Assembly (NCBI GenBank): GCA_902826685.1
Contig: CADEFT010000006.1
Coordinates: 94,962 to 158,961 of the forward strand
Length of the DNA stretch: 64,000 bases
DNA from: an uncultured Acidobacteriota bacterium
Lineage (GTDB): Bacteria; Acidobacteriota; Terriglobia; Bryobacterales; Bryobacteraceae
Direction: 5' to 3'
In this document: positions 20,658-29,369 of the stretch, one piece after another
Layout: the number at the start of each line of letters is the position of its first letter
Numbering within the stretch: position 1 is the first letter of the stretch
Translations under genes and position numbers: made by a program
Notes under the pieces: generated by a model
Databases searched by the model: none
Told to the model about the DNA's origin: nothing
What the model saw: the letters and a program-made list of their open reading frames with translations, nothing else

Positions 20658-20686
20658 CCCTGTTTGCCGGAGGCTCCATCCGCTCT

Positions 20687-21772
20687 ATGAAGCGCTTCTT
20701 TCTAAACGCCGCATTTCTGGGCTTGCTCGCCGCGGGTTGGGTCGTCTCGACCCAGTCCTTCTCCTCGCGCCTGATTGGCGCCGGGGCCAACGTCAGCGGC
20801 CAGGGAAAATACAAGTTCCGCGTGCTCTACGATTCGGCTCACTTGCCGGCGCAGGCGCGCGAGACTTCGGTGCTGACCAAAGCCCATGGCGGGTTTGCCA
20901 TCGATCGCCGTTCCGGAAAGGGCGAGACCTATTTCGCCTTGCCGGGGGCGGGCATCATCCAGATCAGCGCCGATCTGAAGAGCACGCGCATGCTCGATAC
21001 CGCGCCCGAGATGCGCGATACCAACATGCACAACGCCACCATCTGGTATGCCGCCGATGGAACGCCGTTCATGAGCTTCCCCGGCAACGGCGTCAATCGC
21101 GTCTTCACCACCACCATCGACGGAAAGCTGGTGCATACGCTGGCGCCGCCCGATGGCGGCACCGACCTCGGCTACCCGGTCCCCACCGATTACTTCGCCG
21201 GCCGCGGCAATTTCATCCCCACCGATGTCGAATATCTCGATGGCATGCTCTACATGACCACCGGCTATTCGAACCTCGATTTCGTGCTGACGGCTCGCGT
21301 TCTCAGCACCAATCCGATGCGGATGCAGTGGCATGACCTGGCCTTCGGCGGCCGCGGCCCAGGCGCCGGCCAGTTCGGCACCGGCCACGGCATCACCATC
21401 CCGCCGGGCACGCGGCGCATCGATGTCGCCGACCGGCCCAATTCCGAAATCGACCGCTTCACCCGCTACGGCCAGTATCTATCCACGCTGCGCATGCCCT
21501 TGGGTTCGTTTCCCTGCGACATCGCTTATCTGGGCGACTACGCGGTGGTGGGCTCGCTGCACGGGCCCGATCGTTCGAAGGGCGCTCCCATTTACCTGAT
21601 GAAGAACGATCAGTTGATTTCGACCGTGATGCCGAAGGAAGACCTGGGCCTCAAGAACTTCCAGCATATTCACAACGCCACGCTGCGGGAAGTGAATGGA
21701 AAGCTGTACATCATCGCGCAGGCGTGGAATCCGGGTGATTTTGCGATTCTGGAACAGGTCAACGAGCCCTGA
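20687..21772 (+). CDS. Secreted NHL/beta-propeller-like protein
   Basis: The ATG at 20687 follows GGAGG by 13 bases and opens a hydrophobic signal segment (MKRFFLNAAFLGLLAAGWVV), giving a 361-residue exported or membrane-anchored protein. The body is a run of about six beta-sheet units with recurring patterns (GGFAIDRRSGKGETYFALPG, NATIWYAADGTPFMSF, PTDVEYLDGMLYMTTG, GHGITIPPGTRRIDVADRPN, PCDIAYLGDYAVVGSL). These resemble the NHL/SMP-30-type blades seen in peptidyl-alpha-hydroxyglycine lyase-like proteins. The paired positions of His and Asp (GHGI, HIHNAT) could bind metal. An enzymatic role is possible but unproven. An alternative in-frame ATG at 20648 would add 13 residues without a better ribosome site. 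It converges on the hypothetical gene ten bases downstream. Confidence 0.75.
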   Translation: MKRFFLNAAFLGLLAAGWVVSTQSFSSRLIGAGANVSGQGKYKFRVLYDSAHLPAQARETSVLTKAHGGFAIDRRSGKGETYFALPGAGIIQISADLKSTRMLDTAPEMRDTNMHNATIWYAADGTPFMSFPGNGVNRVFTTTIDGKLVHTLAPPDGGTDLGYPVPTDYFAGRGNFIPTDVEYLDGMLYMTTGYSNLDFVLTARVLSTNPMRMQWHDLAFGGRGPGAGQFGTGHGITIPPGTRRIDVADRPNSEIDRFTRYGQYLSTLRMPLGSFPCDIAYLGDYAVVGSLHGPDRSKGAPIYLMKNDQLISTVMPKEDLGLKNFQHIHNATLREVNGKLYIIAQAWNPGDFAILEQVNEP

Positions 21773-21781
21773 CGCCGCAAT

Positions 21782-22321
21782 TTACAGGAGCGGTGATTGA
21801 GTAAGGTCATCCCGTGGCTCCTCCAGCCGCAGAGAAGTAAGCAGCCAGGAAAGCTCCCCTTCGGGTGAAGCAGCAGTGTCCTCCAGAATCAGGCCGAATT
21901 CGCGGGAGAGCCAGCATAGCGAGTCGGTTAAGAGAACTTCAGGGGCCAGCGTCGATACATGAACCCCGAGCCACTCCAGTCCGTAGCGCTGACGGCGCCC
22001 GGTCGTATCTCGTTGGGCAAACGGTCCGCGGATCGTCCATTCTGATTCCTCGGGAAAAGTCGGATTCTGTATCGTGCCAACAGTGCCCGTAGTCAGATCG
22101 TATTGTGTAGAACTGTGCTCCGACGGCGACCAGATGAGAATGGATGTCGGTGCTTGGCCAAGAGCGCCATAGCCCGTTCGGGTAACCCCCTCGGTATTCC
22201 GCCGGAACGAAACAGCGAGTAACGGCATGGTGGAATGCAGCAGAATGGACTCCGCCACGACCGGCCTGTCTAGAATCGATAACGGCGGCACTAAGCGAGG
22301 CAACAACGATAATGCTGTCAT
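21782..22321 (-). CDS. Hypothetical protein, 179 aa, downstream of tssK
   Basis: The 179-residue frame starts with ATG 58 bases after the tssK stop and ends with TAA. It has no signal peptide. The sequence looks like a mixed alpha/beta protein with several Trp residues (LIWSPSEHS, SEWTIRGPF, GLEWLGVHV, CWLSREFGL) and an acidic C-terminus. Codon choice is visibly less G/C-ending than in neighbouring genes (TTA, CTA, ATA, AGT and TCT all occur), which suggests recent acquisition or weak selection. A competing minus frame of 145 codons covers much of the same DNA but begins inside the gap and looks less protein-like. I recognise no family. As the next gene after tssK on the same strand, it could belong to the same secretion-related unit. 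Confidence 0.5.
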   Translation of the reverse strand: MTALSLLPRLVPPLSILDRPVVAESILLHSTMPLLAVSFRRNTEGVTRTGYGALGQAPTSILIWSPSEHSSTQYDLTTGTVGTIQNPTFPEESEWTIRGPFAQRDTTGRRQRYGLEWLGVHVSTLAPEVLLTDSLCWLSREFGLILEDTAASPEGELSWLLTSLRLEEPRDDLTQSPLL

Positions 22322-22379
22322 GAAATATTACTTGGCCTGATGGAGTCAATCTCCCGATCGATTCCCGAAAATACACCGG

Positions 22380-23729
22380 TCAATCCGGCAGCAGGATCAC
22401 TAACTCCAACTGAGGCGCCGTAAAGTCCCCCGGCACATACGCCGCGATATTGCGGCCCTTGACGATCGCCTCCCAGTGCTCGCCCTCCTGCGACAGGCTG
22501 AAATAGGAGTGCTTCAATTTCACCGGCAGCGCCGCCGGTGGCTTCTCCTGGTGCGTCAGCGGCACGCCGCGCAGCGCGTTCGAAATGAGGTAGTCGATGC
22601 GGTCGATGGACCCCACCTTCACCAGCATGTTGGTCTTATCGATCAACTGTCCTTCATCCATCTCTGCGTTGATCGAAAGATACATGCGCGTACGGCGGAA
22701 ATATTTATCGTCGGCCAGAGACGCACCATAAACGAACGGGCGGATGTATTTGAGTGGAATGGAGACGTAGTTACTCTTAACCACCGTCTCAAGCAGGTCG
22801 CGCACAATCTCATCGAGTTGCGCAAACGGCATCTCGGCGTTGTCGTGATCGTACTTCGGCAAGTCGCGCGGGTGCGTCTTGAGCGAAAACGTGGTCAGGC
22901 AGCCGGCGAGCGACAGCATCTGTTGAAACAGCTCCATCGGATGGCCGCGCCGCGTGTCGGCCAGATGCCGGATCGCGGGAAAGTGCGAATTCACCGTGTA
23001 CAGCAGCCAGAACGGAGCGATGTCGCCTGAAGTGAAATCGGCCAGAGTCAGGCTTCGCTGGCGGCGCGAACCGGAGAGCAGCGTGCTTTTCGACCCCATG
23101 ATTTCCACCAGCCGCCTGGCGATGGTCATCAGTTGCGGGCTCGCCTTGATGTCGAGCAAAGGCGGCAGGAACCGCGTGTCGTATTCGAACGTCCCCGAAG
23201 GCAGGCGCCGCAACCGCGCCACGCGCATCGTCGAGTGGCCCTTCAGATTCTCGCCCTCAAACAGAAACCGCAGATTCTTCCGCGCCACCTGCACCGGTTT
23301 CTCGGCCAGTCCGCTGTTCTCATCGCGCAGGTTCAGCACATCGGCCAGAAAGCGCGTCTCGCCGGTGGCGCCGGGCATCGCTACATTGAGCCCGCCATCG
23401 CGATAGTCCGGCACCGCCAGGTAAACGTCGGCGGTCTCCTGATCGTCGTCGAAGTGGTCGGCGGCCGGCCGCCGCGGCGGCGCCTGATCGGAAGATGGAA
23501 TTTCAAACAGCAGCCCGTCGGGAAACATGCCGGAGGCCGAGACTAGCCGCACATCCCCGGCGGCCAGGGCTTCCTGGTCGAACCGTAGTTCACTGAAGCC
23601 CCACGGAAAGGAACTGAGCGAGTCCACCTGGAATCGCAGCACCGAATCCAAATAGCGGTCCTGGCTTTGCAGGTACTGGGCGTTGAGAAAGGTTCCCTTT
23701 GTCCAGATCACGGGCTGGAGTCGTCTCAT
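22380..23729 (-). CDS. tssK: Type VI secretion baseplate subunit TssK
   Basis: The 449-residue protein matches TssK throughout. It opens with PVIWTKGTFLNAQYLQSQDRYLDSVL, the standard TssK N-terminus (usually VxWxEGxxLxPQHFQQ-D). The middle has LMTIARRLVEIM with a following ELFQQMLSLAG helix, which matches the TssK helical domain. The end includes SIDRIDYLISNALRGVPLTH and SYFSLSQEGEHWEAIVKGRNIAAYVP, typical of the C-terminal domain that binds the membrane complex. TssK links the T6SS baseplate to TssJLM. No other core T6SS gene (tssB, C, F, G, M, hcp, vgrG, clpV) is in the window, so it stands alone apart from the hypothetical gene downstream. Divergent from mazG with 37 bases between. Confidence 0.85.
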   Translation of the reverse strand: MRRLQPVIWTKGTFLNAQYLQSQDRYLDSVLRFQVDSLSSFPWGFSELRFDQEALAAGDVRLVSASGMFPDGLLFEIPSSDQAPPRRPAADHFDDDQETADVYLAVPDYRDGGLNVAMPGATGETRFLADVLNLRDENSGLAEKPVQVARKNLRFLFEGENLKGHSTMRVARLRRLPSGTFEYDTRFLPPLLDIKASPQLMTIARRLVEIMGSKSTLLSGSRRQRSLTLADFTSGDIAPFWLLYTVNSHFPAIRHLADTRRGHPMELFQQMLSLAGCLTTFSLKTHPRDLPKYDHDNAEMPFAQLDEIVRDLLETVVKSNYVSIPLKYIRPFVYGASLADDKYFRRTRMYLSINAEMDEGQLIDKTNMLVKVGSIDRIDYLISNALRGVPLTHQEKPPAALPVKLKHSYFSLSQEGEHWEAIVKGRNIAAYVPGDFTAPQLELVILLPD

Positions 23730-23766
23730 TAAGAAACCAACGTATCAGATTTTGTAAAATTGAGAA

Positions 23767-24558
23767 TTGCTCCCCAGTACTTCGGCCGGTGAACGATTTC
23801 AGGAATTGGTGGCGATCATGGAACGCCTGCGGGCGCCGGATGGCTGCCCCTGGGACCGGGAACAAGATTTTGACACCATCAAACGCTACCTGCTCGAAGA
23901 GACTTACGAAGTGATGGACGCCATCGACTCGCGGGACTGGCGCGCGCTGGCCGAAGAGTTGGGCGATCTCATGCTTCAGCCCGTCTTCTTCGCCCAGATG
24001 GCGGCCGAAGCCCGGCATTTCACCATCGCCGACTCGATCGAAGCGATCAACCGCAAGCTGATCCGGCGCCATCCGCATATTTTCGGCTCGGGCGAGGCGC
24101 GCACGGCCGAAGACGTGAAAACGAAGTGGGACCAGATCAAGGCCGAGGAAAAGAAAGAGCGCGGCGAGAAGCCCCTCGAAGGCATGCTCGACGGCATTCC
24201 GCGGGCGCTGCCGGCATTGGTGGAATCGTCGCGCCTGAGCGCCAAGGCCGCCGGTGCGGGTTTCGATTGGGAGAGCCTCCATCAGGTGATGGATAAAGTC
24301 CGCGAAGAGATCGGCGAGATCGAGCGCGCCGGAACGCTCGAAGACAGGGAGGGCGAGATCGGCGACCTGTTGTTCACCGTCGTCAACGCCGCCCGCTGGC
24401 TCAAAGTCGATCCCGAACAGGCCTTGCGCCGCACCAACGCCAAATTTCGCAAACGGTTCCGCCACGTCGAGCGATCGCTTGCCAGCCGCGGCAAAAGCTG
24501 CGCGGAATCGAGCATCGAGGAAATGGAAGCATTGTGGCAGGAGGCAAAGTCGCTGTGA
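23767..24558 (+). CDS. mazG: Nucleoside triphosphate pyrophosphohydrolase MazG
   Basis: The 263-residue protein is a two-domain MazG. It contains RLRAPDGCPWDREQ (about 20-33), the metal-binding EETYEVMDAI and EELGDLML helices, the linker HPHIFGSGEARTAEDVKTKWDQIK, and a second domain with EEIGEIE and EIGDLLFTVVNAARWL. It hydrolyses NTPs or dNTPs to NMP and pyrophosphate, for house-cleaning and possibly control of (p)ppGpp. The start is a TTG at 23767, seven bases after a TAAAAT -10-like hexamer (23755-23760), so the message may be nearly leaderless. An internal ATG at 23818 is the other option. It is the first gene of a coupled run of six. Confidence 0.9.
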   Translation: MLPSTSAGERFQELVAIMERLRAPDGCPWDREQDFDTIKRYLLEETYEVMDAIDSRDWRALAEELGDLMLQPVFFAQMAAEARHFTIADSIEAINRKLIRRHPHIFGSGEARTAEDVKTKWDQIKAEEKKERGEKPLEGMLDGIPRALPALVESSRLSAKAAGAGFDWESLHQVMDKVREEIGEIERAGTLEDREGEIGDLLFTVVNAARWLKVDPEQALRRTNAKFRKRFRHVERSLASRGKSCAESSIEEMEALWQEAKSL

Positions 24559-25292
24559 GTCTCGCGGTGAAGCCCTTATCGACGATTCCCGAATTCGAGG
24601 AAGCCGTCCGCCTGCAGAAAATCATCTGGGGCTTTGAAGATATCGAACTGCTGCCGCGCCGCCTGTTCGTAGTGGCCAACAAGGTGGGCGGCCAAACGCT
24701 GGGCGGGTTCGACGGCGGCCGTATGGTGGCGTTTCTCATCGCCATTCCGGGCCTTAAGAACGACGGTTCGGTCTACCTGCACAGCCATATGCTGGGCACG
24801 CTCGCCGAGTATCGCGATAAGGGGCTGGGGCGGCTGTTGAAGCTGGCGCAACGGGACGACGCCATCGCCCGCGGTATCGCTTCGGTCGAATGGACGTTCG
24901 ATCCGCTCGAGTTGAAGAACGCCTACTTCAACATGGAGAAGCTCGGCGCCATCGTGCGCCGTTACGTGCCGAATCAGTATGGAACCACGTCGAGCCATCT
25001 GCACGGTGGCCTGCCGACGGACCGCTGCGTCGCCGAATGGGCCGTCGGTTCCCCGCGCGTGGCCGCCATCCTTGAGGGCAAGCCGCCGGTGCGGCCGGAG
25101 GTGCTGGCGCGCATAGGCGTGCCCTCCGGCGTCGCCGATCTCAAAATCGCGAATCCCGCCGAAGCGCGCCGCATCCAAGAAATTATCAGCCGGCAGTTTC
25201 TGGAATATTTCCAGAATGGCTTAGCGGTCATTGGCTTTGAGCGCACTGCCACCGAAGGGGTCTACCTGCTGGGACATCCGCATGAAAATTGA
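24555..25292 (+). CDS. GNAT-family N-acetyl/succinyltransferase (COG3375-like)
   Basis: The 245-residue protein has a GNAT fold: LVVAN-like strands, then LHSHMLGTLAEYRDKGLGRLLK (about 78-99), with the R/Q-x-x-G-x-G/A acyl-CoA loop as RDKGLGR. A downstream region VEWTFDPLELKNAYFNMEKLGAIVRRY is typical of the COG3375 group. I start it at GTG 24555, which overlaps the mazG stop (GTGA) and sits ten bases after AGGAGG (24539-24544); a longer GTG start at 24534 is possible but lies inside mazG. It overlaps the following enolase-superfamily gene by 11 bases. In Geobacillus a GNAT succinyltransferase is co-encoded with N-succinylamino acid racemase, so this one may acylate amino acids for its neighbour. 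Confidence 0.75.
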   Translation: MSLAVKPLSTIPEFEEAVRLQKIIWGFEDIELLPRRLFVVANKVGGQTLGGFDGGRMVAFLIAIPGLKNDGSVYLHSHMLGTLAEYRDKGLGRLLKLAQRDDAIARGIASVEWTFDPLELKNAYFNMEKLGAIVRRYVPNQYGTTSSHLHGGLPTDRCVAEWAVGSPRVAAILEGKPPVRPEVLARIGVPSGVADLKIANPAEARRIQEIISRQFLEYFQNGLAVIGFERTATEGVYLLGHPHEN

Positions 25293-26391
25293 ACAGATCG
25301 TGCTGCGGCTGATCGAGATGCCGCTGGTGCACTTCTTCGAAACCAGTTTCGGACGCACGTATGTGCGCCGCATGGTGCTGGTGGAAGTTCGTTCCGATGG
25401 CGCCGCCGGTTGGGGCGAAGTCACTTGCGGTGAGAATCCCTTCTACAACGAGGAGTGGACCGAATCGGCGTGGATGATCCTGCGCGATTTCGTGGCCCCG
25501 CGCGTTTTGAGTCACGAATTCGCTTCCGCGGCTGAAGCAGCCGGGCGCGGCGCCCACATCCGCGGCCACAACATGGCGCGCGGCGGTTTGGAGGCGGCGG
25601 TTTGGGATCTGGAAGCGCGCCTGAAGAACGAGCCGCTCTGGAAGACCATCGGCGGCGGCGCTCAAAAGGAAATCGCCTGCGGCGTCTCCATCGGCATTCA
25701 GGATTCCATCGGCCAGCTTCTTGAAAAGATCGAAACGGAAGTGAACGCCGGCTACCGGCGCATCAAGATCAAGATCAAACCCGGGTGGGATTTCGACGTC
25801 ATCGCGGCGGTGCGCAAGCGCTTCCCGTCGATCCTGCTGATGGCCGACGCCAACAGCGCCTACACACTCGCCGACATCGACCGCCTGCGCCGGCTCGATG
25901 AGTTCAACCTGATGATGATCGAACAGCCGCTGGCGCATGACGAGATCATCGACCATGTGCCGCTGCAGGCCGCGCTCAAGACCCCCATCTGCCTCGATGA
26001 GTGCATCCGCTCGGCGCATCATGCCGAACAGGCGATCCGCCTCAAGGCCTGCGGCATTCTCAATATCAAACTCGGCCGCGTGGGCGGCTTTACCGAAGCC
26101 CGAAAGGTCCATGACCTGGCGCAAAAGGCGGGCATTCCGGTGTGGTGCGGCGGCATGCTCGAAGCGGGCATTGGCCGCGCCCACAATATTGCGCTTTCTT
26201 CCCTGCCCAATTTCACTTTGCCCGGCGACGTTTCCGCCAGCCGCCGCTATTGGAAGCGCGACATCATCCAACCCGAAGTGGAGGTGACGCCGCGCGGGAC
26301 CATCCTGCTTCGCGACGAACCGGGCTTCGGATATGCGCTCGACCAGGGCGGAATTCAGTCGATTTGTTTACGTGAGGAGATACTTTCTTGA
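25282..26391 (+). CDS. menC: o-Succinylbenzoate synthase / N-succinylamino acid racemase family enzyme
   Basis: The 369-residue enolase-superfamily protein shows the whole OSBS/NSAR signature. Catalytic lysines sit in IKIKI (Lys162, Lys164), metal ligands are Asp189 (ADANSAY), Glu214 (IEQPL) and Asp239 (CLDE), and the second-side lysine is Lys263 (NIKLGRVGG). The start ATG overlaps the GNAT gene. Enzymes of this family either make o-succinylbenzoate for menaquinone, racemise N-acyl amino acids, or do both. No other men gene is present. The GNAT partner points to racemisation of N-succinyl amino acids, so the symbol menC gives the family rather than a proven role. The stop overlaps the TTG start of the exporter gene. 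Confidence 0.85.
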   Translation: MKIEQIVLRLIEMPLVHFFETSFGRTYVRRMVLVEVRSDGAAGWGEVTCGENPFYNEEWTESAWMILRDFVAPRVLSHEFASAAEAAGRGAHIRGHNMARGGLEAAVWDLEARLKNEPLWKTIGGGAQKEIACGVSIGIQDSIGQLLEKIETEVNAGYRRIKIKIKPGWDFDVIAAVRKRFPSILLMADANSAYTLADIDRLRRLDEFNLMMIEQPLAHDEIIDHVPLQAALKTPICLDECIRSAHHAEQAIRLKACGILNIKLGRVGGFTEARKVHDLAQKAGIPVWCGGMLEAGIGRAHNIALSSLPNFTLPGDVSASRRYWKRDIIQPEVEVTPRGTILLRDEPGFGYALDQGGIQSICLREEILS

Positions 26392-27287
26392 CGGAGGGTG
26401 TGAGTAGCAGCCCGTCGGCGCGGCGGATCTACAGTCTGCTGTGCTTGATGGTGACCTTGTGGGCGCTGAACTTTATCATCGCCCGGTATGCCGTTCGTGA
26501 GATTCCACCGGTTGTGGTTGCTTCGATGCGCGCCGTTCTGGCGGGCCTGATTTTACTTCCCTTCTGGTGGCTGCGCGCCCGCGCCACCGGCGAAGCCGCC
26601 TTCGCCCGTGGCGACTGGCTGCGCCTGACGGTGCTCAGCGCCACCGGTGTCTCGCTGAATCAACTTTGTTTTCTCGTGGGCATCGGCAGCACCAGCACGT
26701 CTCACGCGGCGGTGCTGATCGGCCTCACCCCGCTGTTCGTGCTCGCCCTCGCCGCCATGGCCGGGCTTGAGACGCTCACGGCGAGGAAGATGCTGGGCAT
26801 GCTGATTGCGATGGCAGGCGTCGCCGTGCTCCAGTTCGCTCGCGGTTCGTCGGGCAACGCAACCCTGGCGGGCGATCTCATGATTGCCGGAGCGGCCCTC
26901 ACATTCGCCGTCTACACCATCCTCGGCAAGAAACTCACGGCTCGCATCAGCGGCCTCGCTTTGACCGCGTTCTCCTATCTCATTGGCGGAATGCTGCTGT
27001 TGCCGTTGGCTCTGTGGCAGGCGCGAAACCTCGATTTCTCTCAAATCAGCGGCACTGCCTGGACCGCCATGGCCTACATGACGTTGTTCCCCTCGGCGCT
27101 GTGCTACGTGATCTTTTACTACGCGCTGAAGCATGTGCCAGCTTCCCGCGTTTCCAACGTGGGCTATCTGCAACCGGTCCTGGCCATGGGCCTGGGCATC
27201 TGGCTGCTCGGCGATTCCCTCACGTCCGAGCTGCTGGCCGGCGGCTCGCTGGTTCTCACGGGCGTCGTTTTGTCGGAGCGGGGCTGA
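26388..27287 (+). CDS. EamA/DMT-family transporter
   Basis: The 299-residue protein contains ten hydrophobic helices arranged as two EamA repeats (about 20-150 and 160-298). It shows the usual ends: WALNFIIARYAVREIPP at the start of repeat one and YALKHVPASRVSNVGYLQPVLA in repeat two. DMT proteins export amino acids, nucleosides or other small molecules; direction and substrate are not evident here. TTG at 26388 overlaps the preceding stop (TTGA), and the stop overlaps the next ATG, so it is translated as part of the operon. As it follows the acyltransferase and racemase, an amino acid or N-acyl amino acid is the most natural cargo. Confidence 0.85.
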   Translation: MTEGVSSSPSARRIYSLLCLMVTLWALNFIIARYAVREIPPVVVASMRAVLAGLILLPFWWLRARATGEAAFARGDWLRLTVLSATGVSLNQLCFLVGIGSTSTSHAAVLIGLTPLFVLALAAMAGLETLTARKMLGMLIAMAGVAVLQFARGSSGNATLAGDLMIAGAALTFAVYTILGKKLTARISGLALTAFSYLIGGMLLLPLALWQARNLDFSQISGTAWTAMAYMTLFPSALCYVIFYYALKHVPASRVSNVGYLQPVLAMGLGIWLLGDSLTSELLAGGSLVLTGVVLSERG

Positions 27288-28588
27288 TGTCCGGCTTCGT
27301 TCAACTACTGCGCGAAAATCGCAACTACCGGTACACGTGGCTGGGACAGGTGGTAAGCGAAGTGGGCGACCACTTCAACAACGTCGCCGTCTTCAGCCTG
27401 GCCGTGCAACACGACAGCGGCGGACTGGCAGTGACCGGCGTCATGCTGGCGCGCGCGATTCCGGCCATCGTCATGGGTCCGCTGGCGGGCGTGGCGCTCG
27501 ACCGGATGGACCGCAAGCGCATCATGATCGGAAGCGATCTGATCCGTGCCGTGGTGGCCCTCGGCTTCATCCTCACCGTGACCCGGCCGGGCGAGGGCAG
27601 CCTGCTCTACATCCTGAGCGCGCTGCTCATGGTGTCGTCGCCATTCTTCACCGCCGGGCGCGCGGCCATCCTGCCATCGGTGGCGACCAAGGCCCAGCTC
27701 CACACCGCCAATTCCCTGACGCAAACCACGCAGTGGACCACGCTCACCCTGGGGGCGATGCTCGGCGGCGCCAGCGTCGCGCACTTCGGCTATGAATGGG
27801 CGTTCTTTCTGAACGCCATGTCGTTCCTGTTTTCGGCCTGGTGCATCTCGAACCTGCGCGCGCCCGCAGGCGGCTTCCGCGCTACGCGGCGCCAATCGCT
27901 GACCGAAAACGACATCTCGCGCCCGTGGCATGAATACGTCGAAGGGCTGCGGTACATGCGAACCACGCCGCTGCTGGTAGGCATCGCCGTCCTGACCATG
28001 GGCTGGGCGTCCGGTGGCGGCGCGGCGCAGATTCTCTTCAGCCTGTTCGGCGAAAAGGTGTTCAATCGCGGCGCGGCGGGCATCGGCACCATCTGGGGCT
28101 TCGCCGGACTGGGACTGGTGGCGGGCGGCGCGCTGGCGCATCGCGTCTCGCCGAGGATCGGCTTCACCGGCTACAAGCGCACCATCGTCGCCGCTTACCT
28201 GGTTCACGGCCTCGCCTATGTCGTCTTCAGCCAGATGACCAGTTTTCCGCTGGCCTGTTTTTTCATGGCGATCTCGCGCGCCGGCGTCGCGGTGAGCTCG
28301 GTCATGAATTATCAGCAATTGTTCCGGCATGTTTCCGACCGCTACCGGGGCCGCGTCTTCGCCACGCTCGAATCGCTTACCTGGAGCGTGATGATGCTCT
28401 CCATGCTCGCCGCCGGACTCGCCAGCCAGCGCTACGACCCGCGCATGATCGGCGCCGTGTCGGGTTGCCTGAGTTCGCTCACTGCGTTTTACTGGTTGTA
28501 CCTCGACGGCTCCGGCCGCCTGCCCGAGCCTCCTGTCGAAGGTGTGGACCCCGAGGAGATCGAAGTTCATGAGCCAACCGTCGGTTGA
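27287..28588 (+). CDS. MFS transporter (EntS-like)
   Basis: ATG at 27287 shares its A with the previous stop codon (TGATG). The 433-residue protein has about 12 membrane helices. Features of the MFS_3/EntS-type efflux family are visible: RNYRYTWLGQVVSEVGDHFNNVAVFSL at the start, GVALDRMDRKRIMIGSDLIRA as the conserved loop between helices 2 and 3, and SLTQTTQWTTLTLGAMLGG. The C-terminal tail (after about residue 415) is acidic and cytoplasmic. It probably exports a small molecule made or modified by the operon. The last 20 bases overlap the SDR gene. Confidence 0.85.
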   Translation: MSGFVQLLRENRNYRYTWLGQVVSEVGDHFNNVAVFSLAVQHDSGGLAVTGVMLARAIPAIVMGPLAGVALDRMDRKRIMIGSDLIRAVVALGFILTVTRPGEGSLLYILSALLMVSSPFFTAGRAAILPSVATKAQLHTANSLTQTTQWTTLTLGAMLGGASVAHFGYEWAFFLNAMSFLFSAWCISNLRAPAGGFRATRRQSLTENDISRPWHEYVEGLRYMRTTPLLVGIAVLTMGWASGGGAAQILFSLFGEKVFNRGAAGIGTIWGFAGLGLVAGGALAHRVSPRIGFTGYKRTIVAAYLVHGLAYVVFSQMTSFPLACFFMAISRAGVAVSSVMNYQQLFRHVSDRYRGRVFATLESLTWSVMMLSMLAAGLASQRYDPRMIGAVSGCLSSLTAFYWLYLDGSGRLPEPPVEGVDPEEIEVHEPTVG

Positions 28589-29312
28589 GGCGGCGCAAAG
28601 TCTCGAAGGAAAGCTGGTGCTGGTCACCGGCGGAGCCAAGCGCATCGGGCGCTCCATCGCGCTGCGGCTGGCCCGGGAGAAGGCGCGGGTGATCGTCCAC
28701 TATGGCGAGTCGGAAGCCGAGGCCCGGCAAACGGCGGCCGAATGCGGCGCGGTGGGCTTATGCCGCGCCAACCTGGAGAACGTGCCGGAGATCGTCTCTC
28801 TGTTTGAAGGCATCGAAAAACGCTTCGGCCGTCTCGACGGGCTGGTCAACAACGCGGCGCGTTTCACGCGCTTCGATCCGATGGACGTCACCGAGGCCGA
28901 TTGGGATTTTATCCACTCGGTCAACCTGAAGGCGGTGTTCTTCTGCTGCCAGCAGGGCGCGCGCCTGATGCGGAACACCGGCGCGGGCCGCATCGTGAAT
29001 CTGAGTTCGCTTGGCGGCATCCGCCCCTGGGCCGACCATGCCCACTACTGCGCCTCGAAGGCGGGCGTGCTGATGTTGACCGAAGCTCTGGCCAAAGCCT
29101 TCGCGCCCGCCATCACGGTGAACTCGGTGGCGCCGGGCGTGGTCCGGTTCGCCGAAGTGGAGGAGCGCGCCCGGGACCTGGTGCGAGTCACTCCGGCCGC
29201 GCGGCACGGCAGCGGCGAAGAGGTGGCCGAAGCGGTGGTCTATTTCCTCAAGGCGTCCAACTTCATCACCGGCCAGACCATCGCCGTCGATGGCGGACTC
29301 GGCCTGCGCTAG
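28569..29312 (+). CDS. Short-chain dehydrogenase/reductase (FabG/FolM-like)
   Basis: The 247-residue protein has VTGGAKRIGRSIALRLA (residues 16-32; the cofactor loop with Lys-Arg), VNNAARF, catalytic Ser in NLSSLGG, and YCASK (the Tyr-x3-Lys pair). GQTIAVDGGLGL closes it. The TGGAKRIG version of the loop and HYGESEAEA after strand two resemble pteridine reductase-like SDRs (PTR1/FolM), which prefer NADPH. Substrate is otherwise unknown. Its start lies 20 bases inside the MFS gene, so it closes the operon that began with mazG. Confidence 0.82.
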   Translation: MSQPSVEAAQSLEGKLVLVTGGAKRIGRSIALRLAREKARVIVHYGESEAEARQTAAECGAVGLCRANLENVPEIVSLFEGIEKRFGRLDGLVNNAARFTRFDPMDVTEADWDFIHSVNLKAVFFCCQQGARLMRNTGAGRIVNLSSLGGIRPWADHAHYCASKAGVLMLTEALAKAFAPAITVNSVAPGVVRFAEVEERARDLVRVTPAARHGSGEEVAEAVVYFLKASNFITGQTIAVDGGLGLR

Positions 29313-29369
29313 TCTCCTGGGGAGTGCGCGCGAACGGATGGACGTGGATTGTTCTACCCTCAATACACG

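Noticed and set aside
21939..22376. 145-codon minus-strand frame overlapping the 179-aa gene
   Set aside because: It shares the same DNA, begins in the gap after tssK without a ribosome site, and its product looks less protein-like than that of the other frame.
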